Shown: one piece after another, positions 20,086 to 29,084 of the stretch
Layout of the letters: the number at the start of each line of letters is the position of its first letter
Numbering within the stretch: position 1 is the first letter of the stretch
Source of the DNA: Bifidobacterium sp. ESL0728
Lineage (GTDB): Bacteria > Actinomycetota > Actinomycetes > Actinomycetales > Bifidobacteriaceae
Direction: 5' to 3'
Assembly: GCF_029392015.1 (NCBI RefSeq)
Contig: NZ_CP113925.1
Coordinates: 1,736,001 to 1,800,000 of the forward strand
Length of the DNA: 64,000 nucleotides
Made by a program: the position numbers and the translations under genes
The notes under the pieces: generated by a model
What the model was told of the DNA's origin: nothing
Database searches by the model: none
The model's input: only the letters and a program-made list of their open reading frames with translations

Positions 20086-20906
20086 TCTCCTTTCGTGACT
20101 TCTAATTGACTATTATTGCTCATTTTGGCTGTTTTGGGGTTCGCGGATAGTGAAGACGCGGGCTTCCTGCTATTTTCAGGCTTTCCCGCCGGTCCCGGCT
20201 TTTGCGTGACAGGCTGCTTTTCGCCCGGTTCCGGCTTTTCAGCCTTTTCAGACGGCTTCGCAGACTCCCCGCTTTTTGCCGTTTCCATCACCGTTTCCTT
20301 GCCATATCCGCGCTGGTGGGCATATTCGGTCAGCTCATCCTTCAACTGCGAGCGCGCGCGGTTGAGCCGGCTCATCACGGTGCCGATCTTGATGCCCTGC
20401 TCCTTGGCGACCTGCTTGTAGGATTTGCCGTCGATGGCGGTGTCGATGAATACCTGCCGACGTTCCGGCGAAAGCGAATCCAGCGCCTGCATGATCTCGG
20501 CCGGCGCGAAACCGTCCAAGTACTCCTGTTCGGCGGATTTGAGCCCTTCCGAGGAATGGTCGGAAGCGGAATAAATATCCCAGTCGTCGTACTCCCCCGT
20601 CGAATCGTTGGCACGCTGGGGGCGGCGTTTGGCCTTGGCGTACTGGTTGAAGTAGGCGTTGCGCTCGATGGTGGTCATCCAAGCCTCGAAATTGCTGCCG
20701 GGGCGGAAACTGTCGAACGCCTTGAACGCACGCTCGTAGGCGTCCTGTACCAGATCCTGCGCGTCCTCGGGATTGTTCGTCAGCTTCATCGCCTGACGGT
20801 AGAGCGCGTCGACGGCAGGCATCGCGAGAGCCTCGAAACGCGCGCGCTTCTGAGCGGTCGTCTCGTGCTCTAACTGCTTGGGCTGTGCCTGGTCGGTTTC
20901 TGTCAC
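20082..20906 (-). CDS. ECF-type RNA polymerase sigma factor, SigH/SigR-like, with a long C-terminal tail
   Basis: The 274-residue protein has region 2 at about residues 35-98 (EDAQDLVQDAYERAFKAFDS, then SNFEAWMTTIERN) and region 4 at about 137-192 (LSPERRQVFIDTAIDG, QVAKEQGIKIGTVMSRLNRA), typical of the stress sigma SigR/SigH group. After about residue 195 comes an unusual tail of about 80 residues rich in Lys, Pro, Glu and Ser, probably disordered. The start is a GTG at 20906 with no clear ribosome site; TAGAAT at 20913-20918 could be a -10 element giving a leaderless mRNA. An alternative start is the Met of MPAVDAL. It is followed by the overlapping Cys-rich gene and a terminator. Confidence 0.85.
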   Translation of the reverse strand: MTETDQAQPKQLEHETTAQKRARFEALAMPAVDALYRQAMKLTNNPEDAQDLVQDAYERAFKAFDSFRPGSNFEAWMTTIERNAYFNQYAKAKRRPQRANDSTGEYDDWDIYSASDHSSEGLKSAEQEYLDGFAPAEIMQALDSLSPERRQVFIDTAIDGKSYKQVAKEQGIKIGTVMSRLNRARSQLKDELTEYAHQRGYGKETVMETAKSGESAKPSEKAEKPEPGEKQPVTQKPGPAGKPENSRKPASSLSANPKTAKMSNNSQLEVTKGE

Positions 20907-21139
20907 GCTACCATTCTAAACGTTCGCTGCATACCGGCCGACACGCGCTTTTGCTCCGATTTATTACGACATTTCCGATATATACATATGATTTTGCCAG
21001 CGCTTTCCAGCCCGAAAACCCGATTGCGTTCGTCTCGATATGCTTACAGCTTCTTCCAGGCAAGGAAACCGACCTGAATTCATACGGACACCTCATACAT
21101 AAGTAATACAATGTCGGAATCGGAACGCACAATACTGTT

Positions 21140-21904
21140 ATGACAACAATGGAAAATAATCCCGACACGGATACTGCGGCACTCATGCTCGACGCGATAG
21201 CGCAAGCCCCGCAGCAAGACGACGACACAACGCTCGGCGAGGCTTGGCTGCTCGGTTTCGACACCGAAACCACCGGCACCAGCTCAAGCGACGCCATCGT
21301 TTCCGCTTCGCTGGTTTTGCGCGACCCGAGCAAAGATTACCGAGGTGACGTGGTGGCGGAATGGGTCGTCAACCCGCACCGGCATATCTGCGAGGGCGCG
21401 AGCCGCGTCAACGGGTTCACCGACGAATTCCTCGAAGCCAACGGAGCGGAACCCACAGACGCCGTCGCCGCCATCGGCGGTATCGTCACCGCCGCCCAAG
21501 CCAAGCACATCCCGCTGCTGGCCTACAACGCGCCTTTCGACGTGCGCATGTTGGCGGGTGATCTCAAACGTTGGAATCTCAACGCGCTGCCGGACGAGCT
21601 TCTGGTGGTCGACCCGCTGGTCATCGACCGCGAAATCTCGCACCGCCATGGCAAGCGCACGCTGACCTACACCACCGAATACTACGGCATCGAGCCGCAC
21701 GGCGATTTTCACGACGCCACCGCCGACACCACCGCGGCCGTCGATCTGATCAAGCCGATGTCGACGCTCTATCCGCAGGTCGGCAACCTGAAGCTCGACG
21801 AGCTCATGGATTGGCAACGCAAGGCCCACAAGAAGTGGAAGGACTCGTTCAATCAGTGGATGGAATCGCGCGGACGCAGACCCATCACCGACAACTGGCT
21901 CTAA
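21140..21904 (+). CDS. DEDDh 3'-5' exonuclease (DnaQ/RNase T-like)
   Basis: A 254-residue stand-alone exonuclease of the DNA polymerase III epsilon fold. ExoI is FDTETTG (about residues 37-43), ExoII is YNAPFDVRML, and ExoIII is the HDATADT segment, giving the D-E-D-D set plus catalytic His. It should remove nucleotides from 3' ends of DNA or RNA; the specific substrate is unknown. It is divergent from the sigma factor gene (233 bp apart). No Shine-Dalgarno is seen before the ATG. A GGAAT-N16-GTT arrangement just upstream loosely resembles a SigR-type promoter with a short spacer, so control by the neighbouring sigma factor is possible but weakly supported. Confidence 0.85.
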   Translation: MTTMENNPDTDTAALMLDAIAQAPQQDDDTTLGEAWLLGFDTETTGTSSSDAIVSASLVLRDPSKDYRGDVVAEWVVNPHRHICEGASRVNGFTDEFLEANGAEPTDAVAAIGGIVTAAQAKHIPLLAYNAPFDVRMLAGDLKRWNLNALPDELLVVDPLVIDREISHRHGKRTLTYTTEYYGIEPHGDFHDATADTTAAVDLIKPMSTLYPQVGNLKLDELMDWQRKAHKKWKDSFNQWMESRGRRPITDNWL

Positions 21905-22135
21905 GGGCATGTAACAGTCGCGGTGTTTCAATAAAAAAGTCACGATAAAAAGCCTCTGCAACAGCTACCGGCAAATTTATCTTGATGACACAAATGCGGA
22001 ATCACACATATCCGGTTTTGCACAAACGGGGCACACATTCACCGCGATGTGTAAGTTCCATTCGATTGTGGCAGATACCTCTTATTTTGGCCGGCACGAT
22101 GCGTTAACCTTATGGACGGCAAGAAAGGTTCTGAT

Positions 22136-23686
22136 ATGGCTCTGACTCTGGCAACTGCGGTCGAATTGCTTGACAAGCATCATCTCCTGCGCGAGATTAT
22201 CCAAGGCAAAACGTGGTCGCGCAATCCCGCTCGTTTCGCCGGATCCGGGGATGCCTTCACTTCAATTACGTATGATACGCGAGAGGTGCACGCCGGAACG
22301 CTGCTGTGCTGCAAAGGCCATTTCAAGGCCGACTATCTTTCCGGCTGCGACGAACGCGGGCTCAAGGCCTACGTCGCGGAAACGGATTTCAGCGCCGAAT
22401 GCGGCGCCGTCGGCATTATCGTGGACGACATACGCAAGGCGATGAGCCTGCTTTCCGCCGAATTCTACGGGCGGCCGCAGGACGAGCTCACGGTGATCGG
22501 CATCACCGGAACCAAGGGAAAGACAACCACCGCCTATTTTGTTCAGGCGATCCTGAACGCCGCCAGCGACGGCAAGGCCGCGCTCTTCTCGTCGGTCGAC
22601 AATTGCCTTGACGGGCACTCCTACAAGGCTTCCGCGCTGACCACGCCGGAATCGATGGACGCGTTCAGGATGATGCGCGAAGCTCTTGATAACGGGATGT
22701 GCTACCTGGTGATGGAAGTCTCCTCGCAGGCATACAAGGTCAACCGCGTCTACGGACTTACCTTCGACGTCGGTGCGTTTTTGAACATTTCCCCCGACCA
22801 TATCAGCCCTATCGAGCACCCCACCTTCGAGGATTATCTGTATTGCAAACGCCAGATTACGGCCAACAGCAAGGCGTTGGTGCTCGGCGCCGACTGCGAC
22901 CACGCCGACCTTATTGAAGAGGATGCCGCGGCCGCAAACGTCCCTGTGACGACTTTTGCGCTGCACACCGGCGACGCACGCAACAGCGGAACTGCGGCCG
23001 ATACCATCGCATGGCCGGCCGATAAGGACCATACAGCCTTTCATATCGAGGTTGCAGGCGCTACCGATACCTACAAACTGCGCATGGACGGCGATTTCAA
23101 CTATGCCAACGCGGCTGCGGCGCTGACCATCGCAAGTCTTGCCGGCATTGATTTGTCGGACACAAAGATTTCGCACGCGCCCGAGAATGTGCGAATCTCC
23201 GGGCGTATGGAGCAATTCAGGGACTCGCACGGGCCAAACGTCGCCATCGTTGATTTCGCGCATAATTTCGCCAGCGTCTCCGCGCTGATCGACTTCACGA
23301 TGGAACGCTATGGCTCGAAGAAACCTCGTATTACACTGGTCAGTGGTTCTGCGGGCGGCAAGGCCGTGGATCGCAGGCAGGAGATCATCGACGCCGCGCA
23401 ACACCGCGTCGACCGTATCATCATCACCACCGACGACCCTGACAGGGAGCGCGCGGAGGATATCTGCGAGACAATGCAGGCTGCCGTCAACGATCCCAAT
23501 GTGAACTCCACCATCATCGTCGACCGGCAGAAAGCCGTCGAAACCGCCATCGGCGAGGCTAAGGCGCACGATGGCTTCGACGTCATCCTGATTGCCGGCA
23601 AAGGCGAGGAGCAATGGCTCAAGGTGGACGGCAAGCACGCACCCTACGAAGGCGACACGCATATCGTCACCAGATTGTTCTCATAG
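22136..23686 (+). CDS. murE: MurE-family UDP-N-acetylmuramyl peptide ligase
   Basis: A 516-residue Mur ligase that adds the third, diamino residue to the peptidoglycan stem peptide. GITGTKGKTTT is the ATP P-loop; MEVSSQAYKVNR and NISPDHISPIEHP are central-domain signatures; the C-terminal domain carries VSGSAGGKAVDRR. The position that reads DNPR in diaminopimelate-specific MurE reads DDPD here (in ITTDDPDRERAED), consistent with a Lys or Orn enzyme. The ATG at 22136 is preferred over 22112 because AAGAAAGG precedes it at a good distance. It is the first of four rightward genes with peptidoglycan logic (FemABX, ATP-grasp ligase, racemase). Confidence 0.85.
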   Translation: MALTLATAVELLDKHHLLREIIQGKTWSRNPARFAGSGDAFTSITYDTREVHAGTLLCCKGHFKADYLSGCDERGLKAYVAETDFSAECGAVGIIVDDIRKAMSLLSAEFYGRPQDELTVIGITGTKGKTTTAYFVQAILNAASDGKAALFSSVDNCLDGHSYKASALTTPESMDAFRMMREALDNGMCYLVMEVSSQAYKVNRVYGLTFDVGAFLNISPDHISPIEHPTFEDYLYCKRQITANSKALVLGADCDHADLIEEDAAAANVPVTTFALHTGDARNSGTAADTIAWPADKDHTAFHIEVAGATDTYKLRMDGDFNYANAAAALTIASLAGIDLSDTKISHAPENVRISGRMEQFRDSHGPNVAIVDFAHNFASVSALIDFTMERYGSKKPRITLVSGSAGGKAVDRRQEIIDAAQHRVDRIIITTDDPDRERAEDICETMQAAVNDPNVNSTIIVDRQKAVETAIGEAKAHDGFDVILIAGKGEEQWLKVDGKHAPYEGDTHIVTRLFS

Positions 23687-23784
23687 GTGGCGAAACAGAG
23701 AAAACTGCGTACGCCATATTCGATGACGTGCGCCGACGTACACTTGAACATTAGTATGGTGGAAGCGAAACGACAAAGGAAAGC

Positions 23785-24777
23785 ATGATCAGCTTAGAAA
23801 AAACCGAATACCCACAGATGGAAGAGGCCGCAATCGCGGCCGGGGTCACGCTGCCCATCGAACAGACCGGTATCTGGGCCAAGTTCCAGGCGGACATTCC
23901 CGGACGCACGCCGTGGGGCTCGTACCGGATTCTGCAGGACGGCAAAACCATCGCGTTCATCGGGTTCATCGATATGGAAACGCACGGCTATCACTACCTG
24001 CGCGCCGTTCACGGGCCGGTCTGGATTGCCAAGCCGGACGAAGCGCTGGAACGAGAGACCATCGATGCCATCGTCGCCGAGGTGCAACGCGTCGATAAGA
24101 AGGTCGTTTTCCTGCGCATCGATACGTGGTTTACCGCCGGCACCACCCCGGTGCTTTCCACCATTCCATACAACCAGACCGTCATCATCGACGTCACCGG
24201 CGGCGACGATGCCATTATCACTCGCATGAAAAAGCGCGGCCGTCGCGACGTGCGCAAGGCGCTGCGCGAATGCCCGGCCGGAGTGGCCGACGAGACGAAA
24301 GAGGCCATCGCCGACTTCCGCGAATATTACGATGTGATGGTTGAAACCGCCAAACGCGACGGATTCGCCCCGGCCCCCATCACGGATTATTCGGATATGA
24401 TAGAGGCGCTGGGAGCCGAGCATTGCCGTGTGTTCGCCGCGCGTATCGACGAGCGTGTGGTGGCTTGGTCGATTGTCACCGTCAACGGAACGCGCGCCGT
24501 GCGCTACTACGCCGCGATGCGCAATGATGTAATGCGTCTGCATGTCACCGACAAGCTGCTCTATCAGGAATGCTGCATCCTAGGTTCGCAAGGCATCACC
24601 GACTACGATCTGATGGGCATCGGCAGCGATTTTGCGCCGAGCCTCATGGGCTTGAACGAGTTCAAGTGCAAGTTCACCGAGGACATCACCCCGGTGGCTC
24701 CGGCGCGTGACGTGCCGATCAAGAAAAGCTTCTACAAGGCGCTTACGGTCGCCAAAAAGCTCAAAACCAAACTATAA
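23785..24777 (+). CDS. FemABX-family peptidoglycan bridge aminoacyltransferase
   Basis: A 330-residue protein of the FemABX (GNAT-pair) type, which uses aminoacyl-tRNA to add an L-amino acid or Gly to the side chain of residue 3 of the stem peptide. Visible signatures are IEQTGIWAKFQADIPGRTPWG near the N-terminus, MKKRGRRDVRKALRE in the middle, and YDLMGIGSDFAPSLMGLNEF with FKCKF near the C-terminus. The coiled-coil arm of some family members is short or absent. AAAGGA precedes the ATG. The next gene starts 12 nt downstream, so they share an mRNA. Which amino acid is transferred cannot be read from sequence. Confidence 0.8.
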   Translation: MISLEKTEYPQMEEAAIAAGVTLPIEQTGIWAKFQADIPGRTPWGSYRILQDGKTIAFIGFIDMETHGYHYLRAVHGPVWIAKPDEALERETIDAIVAEVQRVDKKVVFLRIDTWFTAGTTPVLSTIPYNQTVIIDVTGGDDAIITRMKKRGRRDVRKALRECPAGVADETKEAIADFREYYDVMVETAKRDGFAPAPITDYSDMIEALGAEHCRVFAARIDERVVAWSIVTVNGTRAVRYYAAMRNDVMRLHVTDKLLYQECCILGSQGITDYDLMGIGSDFAPSLMGLNEFKCKFTEDITPVAPARDVPIKKSFYKALTVAKKLKTKL

Positions 24778-24789
24778 AACTGAAGAGGA

Positions 24790-26073
24790 ATGATGGTAGA
24801 TAGCAGAAATACCAATAGCAATGACGCCACAAGCGATGCAAACCGGCCTATGTTCCTGCCGGTTTTGATTGGTACCGGAGCCAATGCCTACGGACTGGCC
24901 TGCGGGTTCCACAATGCCTACGGCGTCAAATCGCTGGCCGTCGGCCCTGCCGCACTGATCCAATGCCGCAACTCCTCCATCGTTGACATTCGCGTCATCG
25001 CCGATCTGACCGAAGACGATCGTTTCGTCCCCGAACTGCACAAACTGGCCACGGAACTCAAAGCCCAGAATCCTGCCCGTCAACTGCTCATCATCGCCTG
25101 CGGCGACACTTCCGCGGCGCTGCTGGCCGAGCATCACGACGAAATCCGCAAGGACTACCTCACCTCGACCATCGACGGGCCGACGCTGGAACGCGCCGTC
25201 GACAAGGTCTCGTTCTGGAAGCTTTGCGAGACCACAAACGTCAACACTCCCCTGACAGCGGTGTATTCGTTCGCCGATTTTCAGGCGGGTCAAAAAGTCC
25301 CACAGCCTGCCGCATTCCCGCTGGAGCTCAAGGCTGCGGACAGCGTCTCGTACCTGAGCATCGATTTTCCGGGACGCAAGAAGGCCTACACCATCGGCGA
25401 TGCCGCCGAGCTCAACCAAGTGGCACACGACATCTATACCAACGGATACCGCGGCGACCTCATCATCCAGGAGTTCATTCCCGGCGATGACACCGGTATG
25501 CGTACGCTCAACGCGTACGTCAACAGCGATGGCAGCGTGGCCATGATGTGCATGGGGCGGCCGGTCATGGAGGAATATGCACCCAACCGCATCGGCAACT
25601 ACGCCGCCATCATCTCCGAGGGCGACAAAACCGTGTACGAGCAATGCAAGCGCCTCATCGACGAACTCGGCTACACCGGCTACGTGAATTTCGACATCAA
25701 ACGCGACCCGCGCGACGGCAGCTACCGCTTCTTCGAAATCAACCCGAGGCCGGGCGGCAGCAGCGACTACGTCACCCAAGCCGGCTTCAACCTGGCCAGC
25801 TGGATCGCCGAAGACCTCGTGATGAACCATCATGGCGAGCCGTCGCTGTGCTTCAGCGAACATCTCTGGATGGAAATTCCCAAGCGGGTGCTCAAGAAGT
25901 ACGCGCCCGCCGGCCAGCTCAAGGACGACGCGCTGAGGCTCATCAGCGAAGGCAAGTGGAGCCGCTCCTGTTATAACCCAGCCGACCGCAACCTCAAGCG
26001 CACACTGGAACTGTGGCGCTGGCAGCTGCACGTTTCGCGTGATTTCAAGCAGTACGCGCCGAAACGAAATTAG
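24790..26073 (+). CDS. ATP-grasp carboxylate-amine ligase, D-aspartate ligase-like
   Basis: A 427-residue ATP-grasp protein. Its opening, MFLPVLIGTGANAYGLACGF, matches my memory of Asl-type D-aspartate ligases, which couple D-Asp to the Lys/Orn side chain in the peptidoglycan bridge. ATP-grasp elements include IIQEFIPGDDTGMRTL and the metal-binding FFEINPRPGGSSDY. The start is ambiguous between overlapping ATGs at 24790 and 24793; GAGGA lies directly upstream and fits 24793 slightly better. It lies 12 nt after the FemABX gene and 128 nt before the racemase. The Asp specificity is an inference from family and racemase neighbour. Confidence 0.75.
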   Translation: MMVDSRNTNSNDATSDANRPMFLPVLIGTGANAYGLACGFHNAYGVKSLAVGPAALIQCRNSSIVDIRVIADLTEDDRFVPELHKLATELKAQNPARQLLIIACGDTSAALLAEHHDEIRKDYLTSTIDGPTLERAVDKVSFWKLCETTNVNTPLTAVYSFADFQAGQKVPQPAAFPLELKAADSVSYLSIDFPGRKKAYTIGDAAELNQVAHDIYTNGYRGDLIIQEFIPGDDTGMRTLNAYVNSDGSVAMMCMGRPVMEEYAPNRIGNYAAIISEGDKTVYEQCKRLIDELGYTGYVNFDIKRDPRDGSYRFFEINPRPGGSSDYVTQAGFNLASWIAEDLVMNHHGEPSLCFSEHLWMEIPKRVLKKYAPAGQLKDDALRLISEGKWSRSCYNPADRNLKRTLELWRWQLHVSRDFKQYAPKRN

Positions 26074-26201
26074 GTTAGCAACGTCTGCTCAAACACGCAG
26101 ACATATTCAAACACATAAGACACCTTACGCTGGTACTATAAGTCGGGAGCATCGTTACATTCAGTTTCGAGCGGATACCGTATCTGTTGTTTGGGAGAGT
26201 T

Positions 26202-26933
26202 ATGAGACGACCGTTTTTCGCCGTTATCGGCGGCATGGGAACCTTGGCGACCGAATCGTATATCCGGCTCATTGACAAGATGAGCGACGCCACCACCGAC
26301 CAGGACTTCCTCGACTACGTGGTCTTCAACGACGCCTCCGTGCCCGACCGCACCGATTTCATGCTGGGCGACAGCACCGACGACCCCTTCCCCGTCATCG
26401 CCGACGACATCGAAAAGGCCACGTCCATCGGCGCCAGCTTCATCACGATTCCCTGCAACACCGCGCATTTCATGCTGCCGCGCTTCCAGAAACTTACCGA
26501 CGTGCCGATCCTCAACATGCTCACCGGTGCCGTGGAACGCATGAAAGCGACACTGCCGGTCTCCACGCATCCGCGCGTAGGCTTCATGGGCACCGAAGGC
26601 TCCCGCCATTCCGGTCTCTACCAGCGCGAGATTGAAGCCGCCGGCTACACATTCATCGAGCCCGACGACGACCTGCAAAAGCGCATCGATTCGCTCATCT
26701 ACGACGACGTGAAAAGTGGTGGCCCACTGAGCCTCGACCGCTATCGTTTCGTCATCGATACGTTCCTCAACAAGTCCTCGTCTGCCCGCTATCGTTGCGA
26801 TATCGTGGTTCTGGGCTGCACCGAACTCTCGGTCTTGAACGAGGCCTTCCCGCTCCCCGACTTGCCAATCATCGACGCCCAGACGATTCTTGCTGAGGAT
26901 ACTGTCGCCCGCGCAAAGGCACTGAGAAACTAA
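26202..26933 (+). CDS. Aspartate/glutamate racemase family protein
   Basis: A 243-residue cofactor-independent racemase with the two expected catalytic cysteines, in FITIPCNTAHF and VVLGCTELSVL, and the N-terminal FAVIGGMGTLATESY signature. It would interconvert L- and D-aspartate (or glutamate) in the cytoplasm. The ATG at 26202 follows GGGAGAG by 2-3 nt; an upstream in-frame TTG (26187) is less likely. Placed after a D-aspartate ligase-like gene, it most plausibly supplies D-Asp for the peptidoglycan bridge. A separate glutamate racemase for D-Glu would be expected elsewhere. Confidence 0.8.
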   Translation: MRRPFFAVIGGMGTLATESYIRLIDKMSDATTDQDFLDYVVFNDASVPDRTDFMLGDSTDDPFPVIADDIEKATSIGASFITIPCNTAHFMLPRFQKLTDVPILNMLTGAVERMKATLPVSTHPRVGFMGTEGSRHSGLYQREIEAAGYTFIEPDDDLQKRIDSLIYDDVKSGGPLSLDRYRFVIDTFLNKSSSARYRCDIVVLGCTELSVLNEAFPLPDLPIIDAQTILAEDTVARAKALRN

Positions 26934-26952
26934 TTTTTATAGCTATTCGTAC

Positions 26953-27255
26953 TCATGCGGTCTGCAACGGGCCTTGAAGCAGATGGCGTAACCATTCAGA
27001 ACGATTAGTACCGTGTTTCTTGGCCTGCTTGTCTGCATTTTTGCTCCACGACTCGGGCACCAACACCTGAAGCCTTACCGTGCGCTCCTTCTTCTGACCC
27101 GCGCGTGGACGGCCGAGCATGACAGCCTGCGCGTCGTCGACGTTGTCCGTCCCGGTCATTTCCATCAGCAAGGCCGCGGCTTCCCGGCTCGCCTGTTCTC
27201 CGGTCGATTCGACAGCCTTGGAATCGTCCCATTCCCAATGCTCAAGATCACTCAT
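26953..27255 (-). CDS. Putative antitoxin (BrnA/ribbon-helix-helix-like)
   Basis: A 100-residue polar protein. The N-terminus is acidic (DLEHWEWDDSKAVES); the C-terminal half contains RTVRLQVLVPESWSKNADKQ, then KKHGTNRSEWLRHLLQ. The pattern of a beta-strand followed by two helices is that of ribbon-helix-helix antitoxins, with RTVRLQVLVP as the putative DNA-contacting strand. GAAAGG lies about 9 nt before the ATG. It starts 13 nt after the stop of the upstream small gene, which is the toxin-first order seen in BrnT/BrnA and HigB/HigA systems. Family membership is inferred from shape and context. Confidence 0.6.
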   Translation of the reverse strand: MSDLEHWEWDDSKAVESTGEQASREAAALLMEMTGTDNVDDAQAVMLGRPRAGQKKERTVRLQVLVPESWSKNADKQAKKHGTNRSEWLRHLLQGPLQTA

Positions 27256-27268
27256 AATACGTTACCTT

Positions 27269-27526
27269 TCAATCTTTGTCCCAGAAGTTGTCTTGTTCGG
27301 CATTCACATGGAAAATCACCAGCCTGCTTCCGGACTGCTTCATCATCACCTCAATCGTCGGCACCAACGGGTCACCGTGATATTCACCGGTGAACTTGAA
27401 ATACGTTTCACCGTGCGAGATGAAGGTTCGCCTATGTGTCTCATGGAGGAATGCATACAGCACATCCTCCACCGTGTAGCCGTGCCGCTCGGCCGACTCC
27501 GCGAAAATCACCCTATCTGAACTCAT
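27269..27526 (-). CDS. Putative toxin of a type II toxin-antitoxin pair (BrnT/RelE-like)
   Basis: An 85-residue protein (MSSDRVIFAESAERHGYT, later FKFTGEYHGDPLVPTIEV and SRLVIFHVNAEQDNFWDK). A basic-helix then multi-strand layout with a late I/V-FHVN strand resembles small BrnT/RelE-type ribonuclease toxins; typical active-site residues cannot be confirmed by eye. The ATG lies only about 7 nt downstream of a TATAAT box, so the mRNA may be leaderless. A palindrome overlapping the promoter fits autoregulation by the antitoxin encoded next. Confidence 0.55.
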   Translation of the reverse strand: MSSDRVIFAESAERHGYTVEDVLYAFLHETHRRTFISHGETYFKFTGEYHGDPLVPTIEVMMKQSGSRLVIFHVNAEQDNFWDKD

Positions 27527-27532
27527 GATTTA

Positions 27533-27551
27533 ATTATACTCTAAAAGTATA
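27533..27551 (-). promoter_or_regulatory. -10 box and overlapping palindrome of the toxin-antitoxin operon
   Basis: TATAAT on the minus strand at 27538-27533, overlapped by the perfect palindrome TATACT-N5-AGTATA (27535-27551). This is a plausible antitoxin operator. Confidence 0.55.
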
Positions 27552-27703
27552 CTATAAATAAAACAGTAAAGCTGTCGCCTACACAATAAAATTAGCAAAA
27601 AGACACAGCCGAGGAATCAAGCGATACTGTGCATCAAAACACAACCGAAGCAGAATCGGAATAATCGACTATAGCGCTGCAATCGCGGTTTGCGACAAGC
27701 TAA

Positions 27704-28870
27704 TCAACATAGCAGGCGCATTACATTTTCCGACGTACGACTGATATTCCTTTTGGCGGTCTCCTCGCGAAGAGCCTCGGAAAGGGTGCAGACGCCGGGC
27801 AGCACACCGAAAATGGCATCAATCCCCAATCCATAGAGCACTTCCACCCTGTCTCCCACGTTACCGGCCAAAGCAATGACCTTGGAATTCGGCGCGACCT
27901 CTTTCACCGCCTGCGCAACGCCCATCGGCGTCTTGCCGTATTGCGTCTGGAAATCAATACCGCCTTCACCAGTAAAACAGTAGTCGACATCACACGCTTT
28001 GGCTTTAAGCCCCGAAGCCTCGACAACGGTCTCAACTCCGGAACGCATACGCGCATCGGTGAAGGCAAGAAACCCCGCGCCCAAACCGCCGGCAGCACCC
28101 GCTCCGGGAATATCGGCCACATCACGGCCCAGCTGACGGTCGATGAGCTCGGCATAATGCTTCAGACCGGCATCGAGCTGCCTGACCATTTCAGGCGTGG
28201 CCCCTTTCTGCGGGCCGAATACCGCCGAAGCGCCAGTGGCTCCCGTCAACGGATTGGTGACATCCGAAGCAAGGGTGATGGACACCCCGCCAAGTCTGGG
28301 GTCAAGGTCGGAAACATTGATTGCGGCCAGATCCTTAAGCGCAAAGCCTCCCTCCGGCAGAGGATCGCCCTGACCATCGAGGAAGCGAACGCCAAGGGCA
28401 CGGGCCATGCCGGAGCCTCCGTCATTGGTGGCGCTGCCACCCAGACCGACAATGATGTCGCCGACCCCGTGATTGAGCGCGTCGACAATCAGCTCCCCCG
28501 TCCCGCGCGTGGTGGTGATATAAGGATTCCTGGTGTGTTCGTCGATGAATTGGATGCCGCTGGCTGCGGCCATTTCGATGACGGCGGTTTTCCCGTCACC
28601 GAGCAAACCATAAGCCGCGTCCACAGGCGTACCGAGCGGACCGGTGACCTCTACCTTGATAAATATGCCGTTTGTAGCATCGACCAACGATTGCACCGTG
28701 CCTTCGCCGCCGTCGGCCATGGGCACTTTCACACATCTGGCATCGGGAACGGCTTTCAACACACCTGCTTCGATGGCATCTGCGGCCTGCTTTGCGGTGA
28801 GACTGCCTTTGAACGAATCCGGCGCTATCAGCACCCTTGGCTTTTTGCCTGCACTATCTCCAGCTGTCAT
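27704..28870 (-). CDS. Glycerate kinase
   Basis: A 388-residue member of the GarK/GlxK type glycerate kinase family, which phosphorylates D-glycerate with ATP to a phosphoglycerate that enters glycolysis. Signatures are VLIAPDSFKGSLTAKQAADA at the N-terminus, VPMADGGEGTVQSL, and GLGGSATNDGGSGMARALG. Length is normal. It is a single gene flanked by non-coding stretches of about 180 bp (AT-rich) and 210 bp. No clear ribosome site precedes the ATG, so the start is moderately certain. Confidence 0.9.
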   Translation of the reverse strand: MTAGDSAGKKPRVLIAPDSFKGSLTAKQAADAIEAGVLKAVPDARCVKVPMADGGEGTVQSLVDATNGIFIKVEVTGPLGTPVDAAYGLLGDGKTAVIEMAAASGIQFIDEHTRNPYITTTRGTGELIVDALNHGVGDIIVGLGGSATNDGGSGMARALGVRFLDGQGDPLPEGGFALKDLAAINVSDLDPRLGGVSITLASDVTNPLTGATGASAVFGPQKGATPEMVRQLDAGLKHYAELIDRQLGRDVADIPGAGAAGGLGAGFLAFTDARMRSGVETVVEASGLKAKACDVDYCFTGEGGIDFQTQYGKTPMGVAQAVKEVAPNSKVIALAGNVGDRVEVLYGLGIDAIFGVLPGVCTLSEALREETAKRNISRTSENVMRLLC

Positions 28871-29084
28871 GTGGACAGTCTACCCCACTTCGGTGTGGGA
28901 CAATAGCGACACAATCGATAATCCAATCGTTTCAAGCTTTTGTGACGCCATAAAACGGGATGACCAAGATGGTCACTCGCGAAAGTAACGATTATCCAGA
29001 TTTTATCTCGGAAAGTTCGGATAAACCCATTAGAATCCGGTGCTGCAGGCCGGCTAAGCGAGCATCACGGCAGATGCGTCGGTT

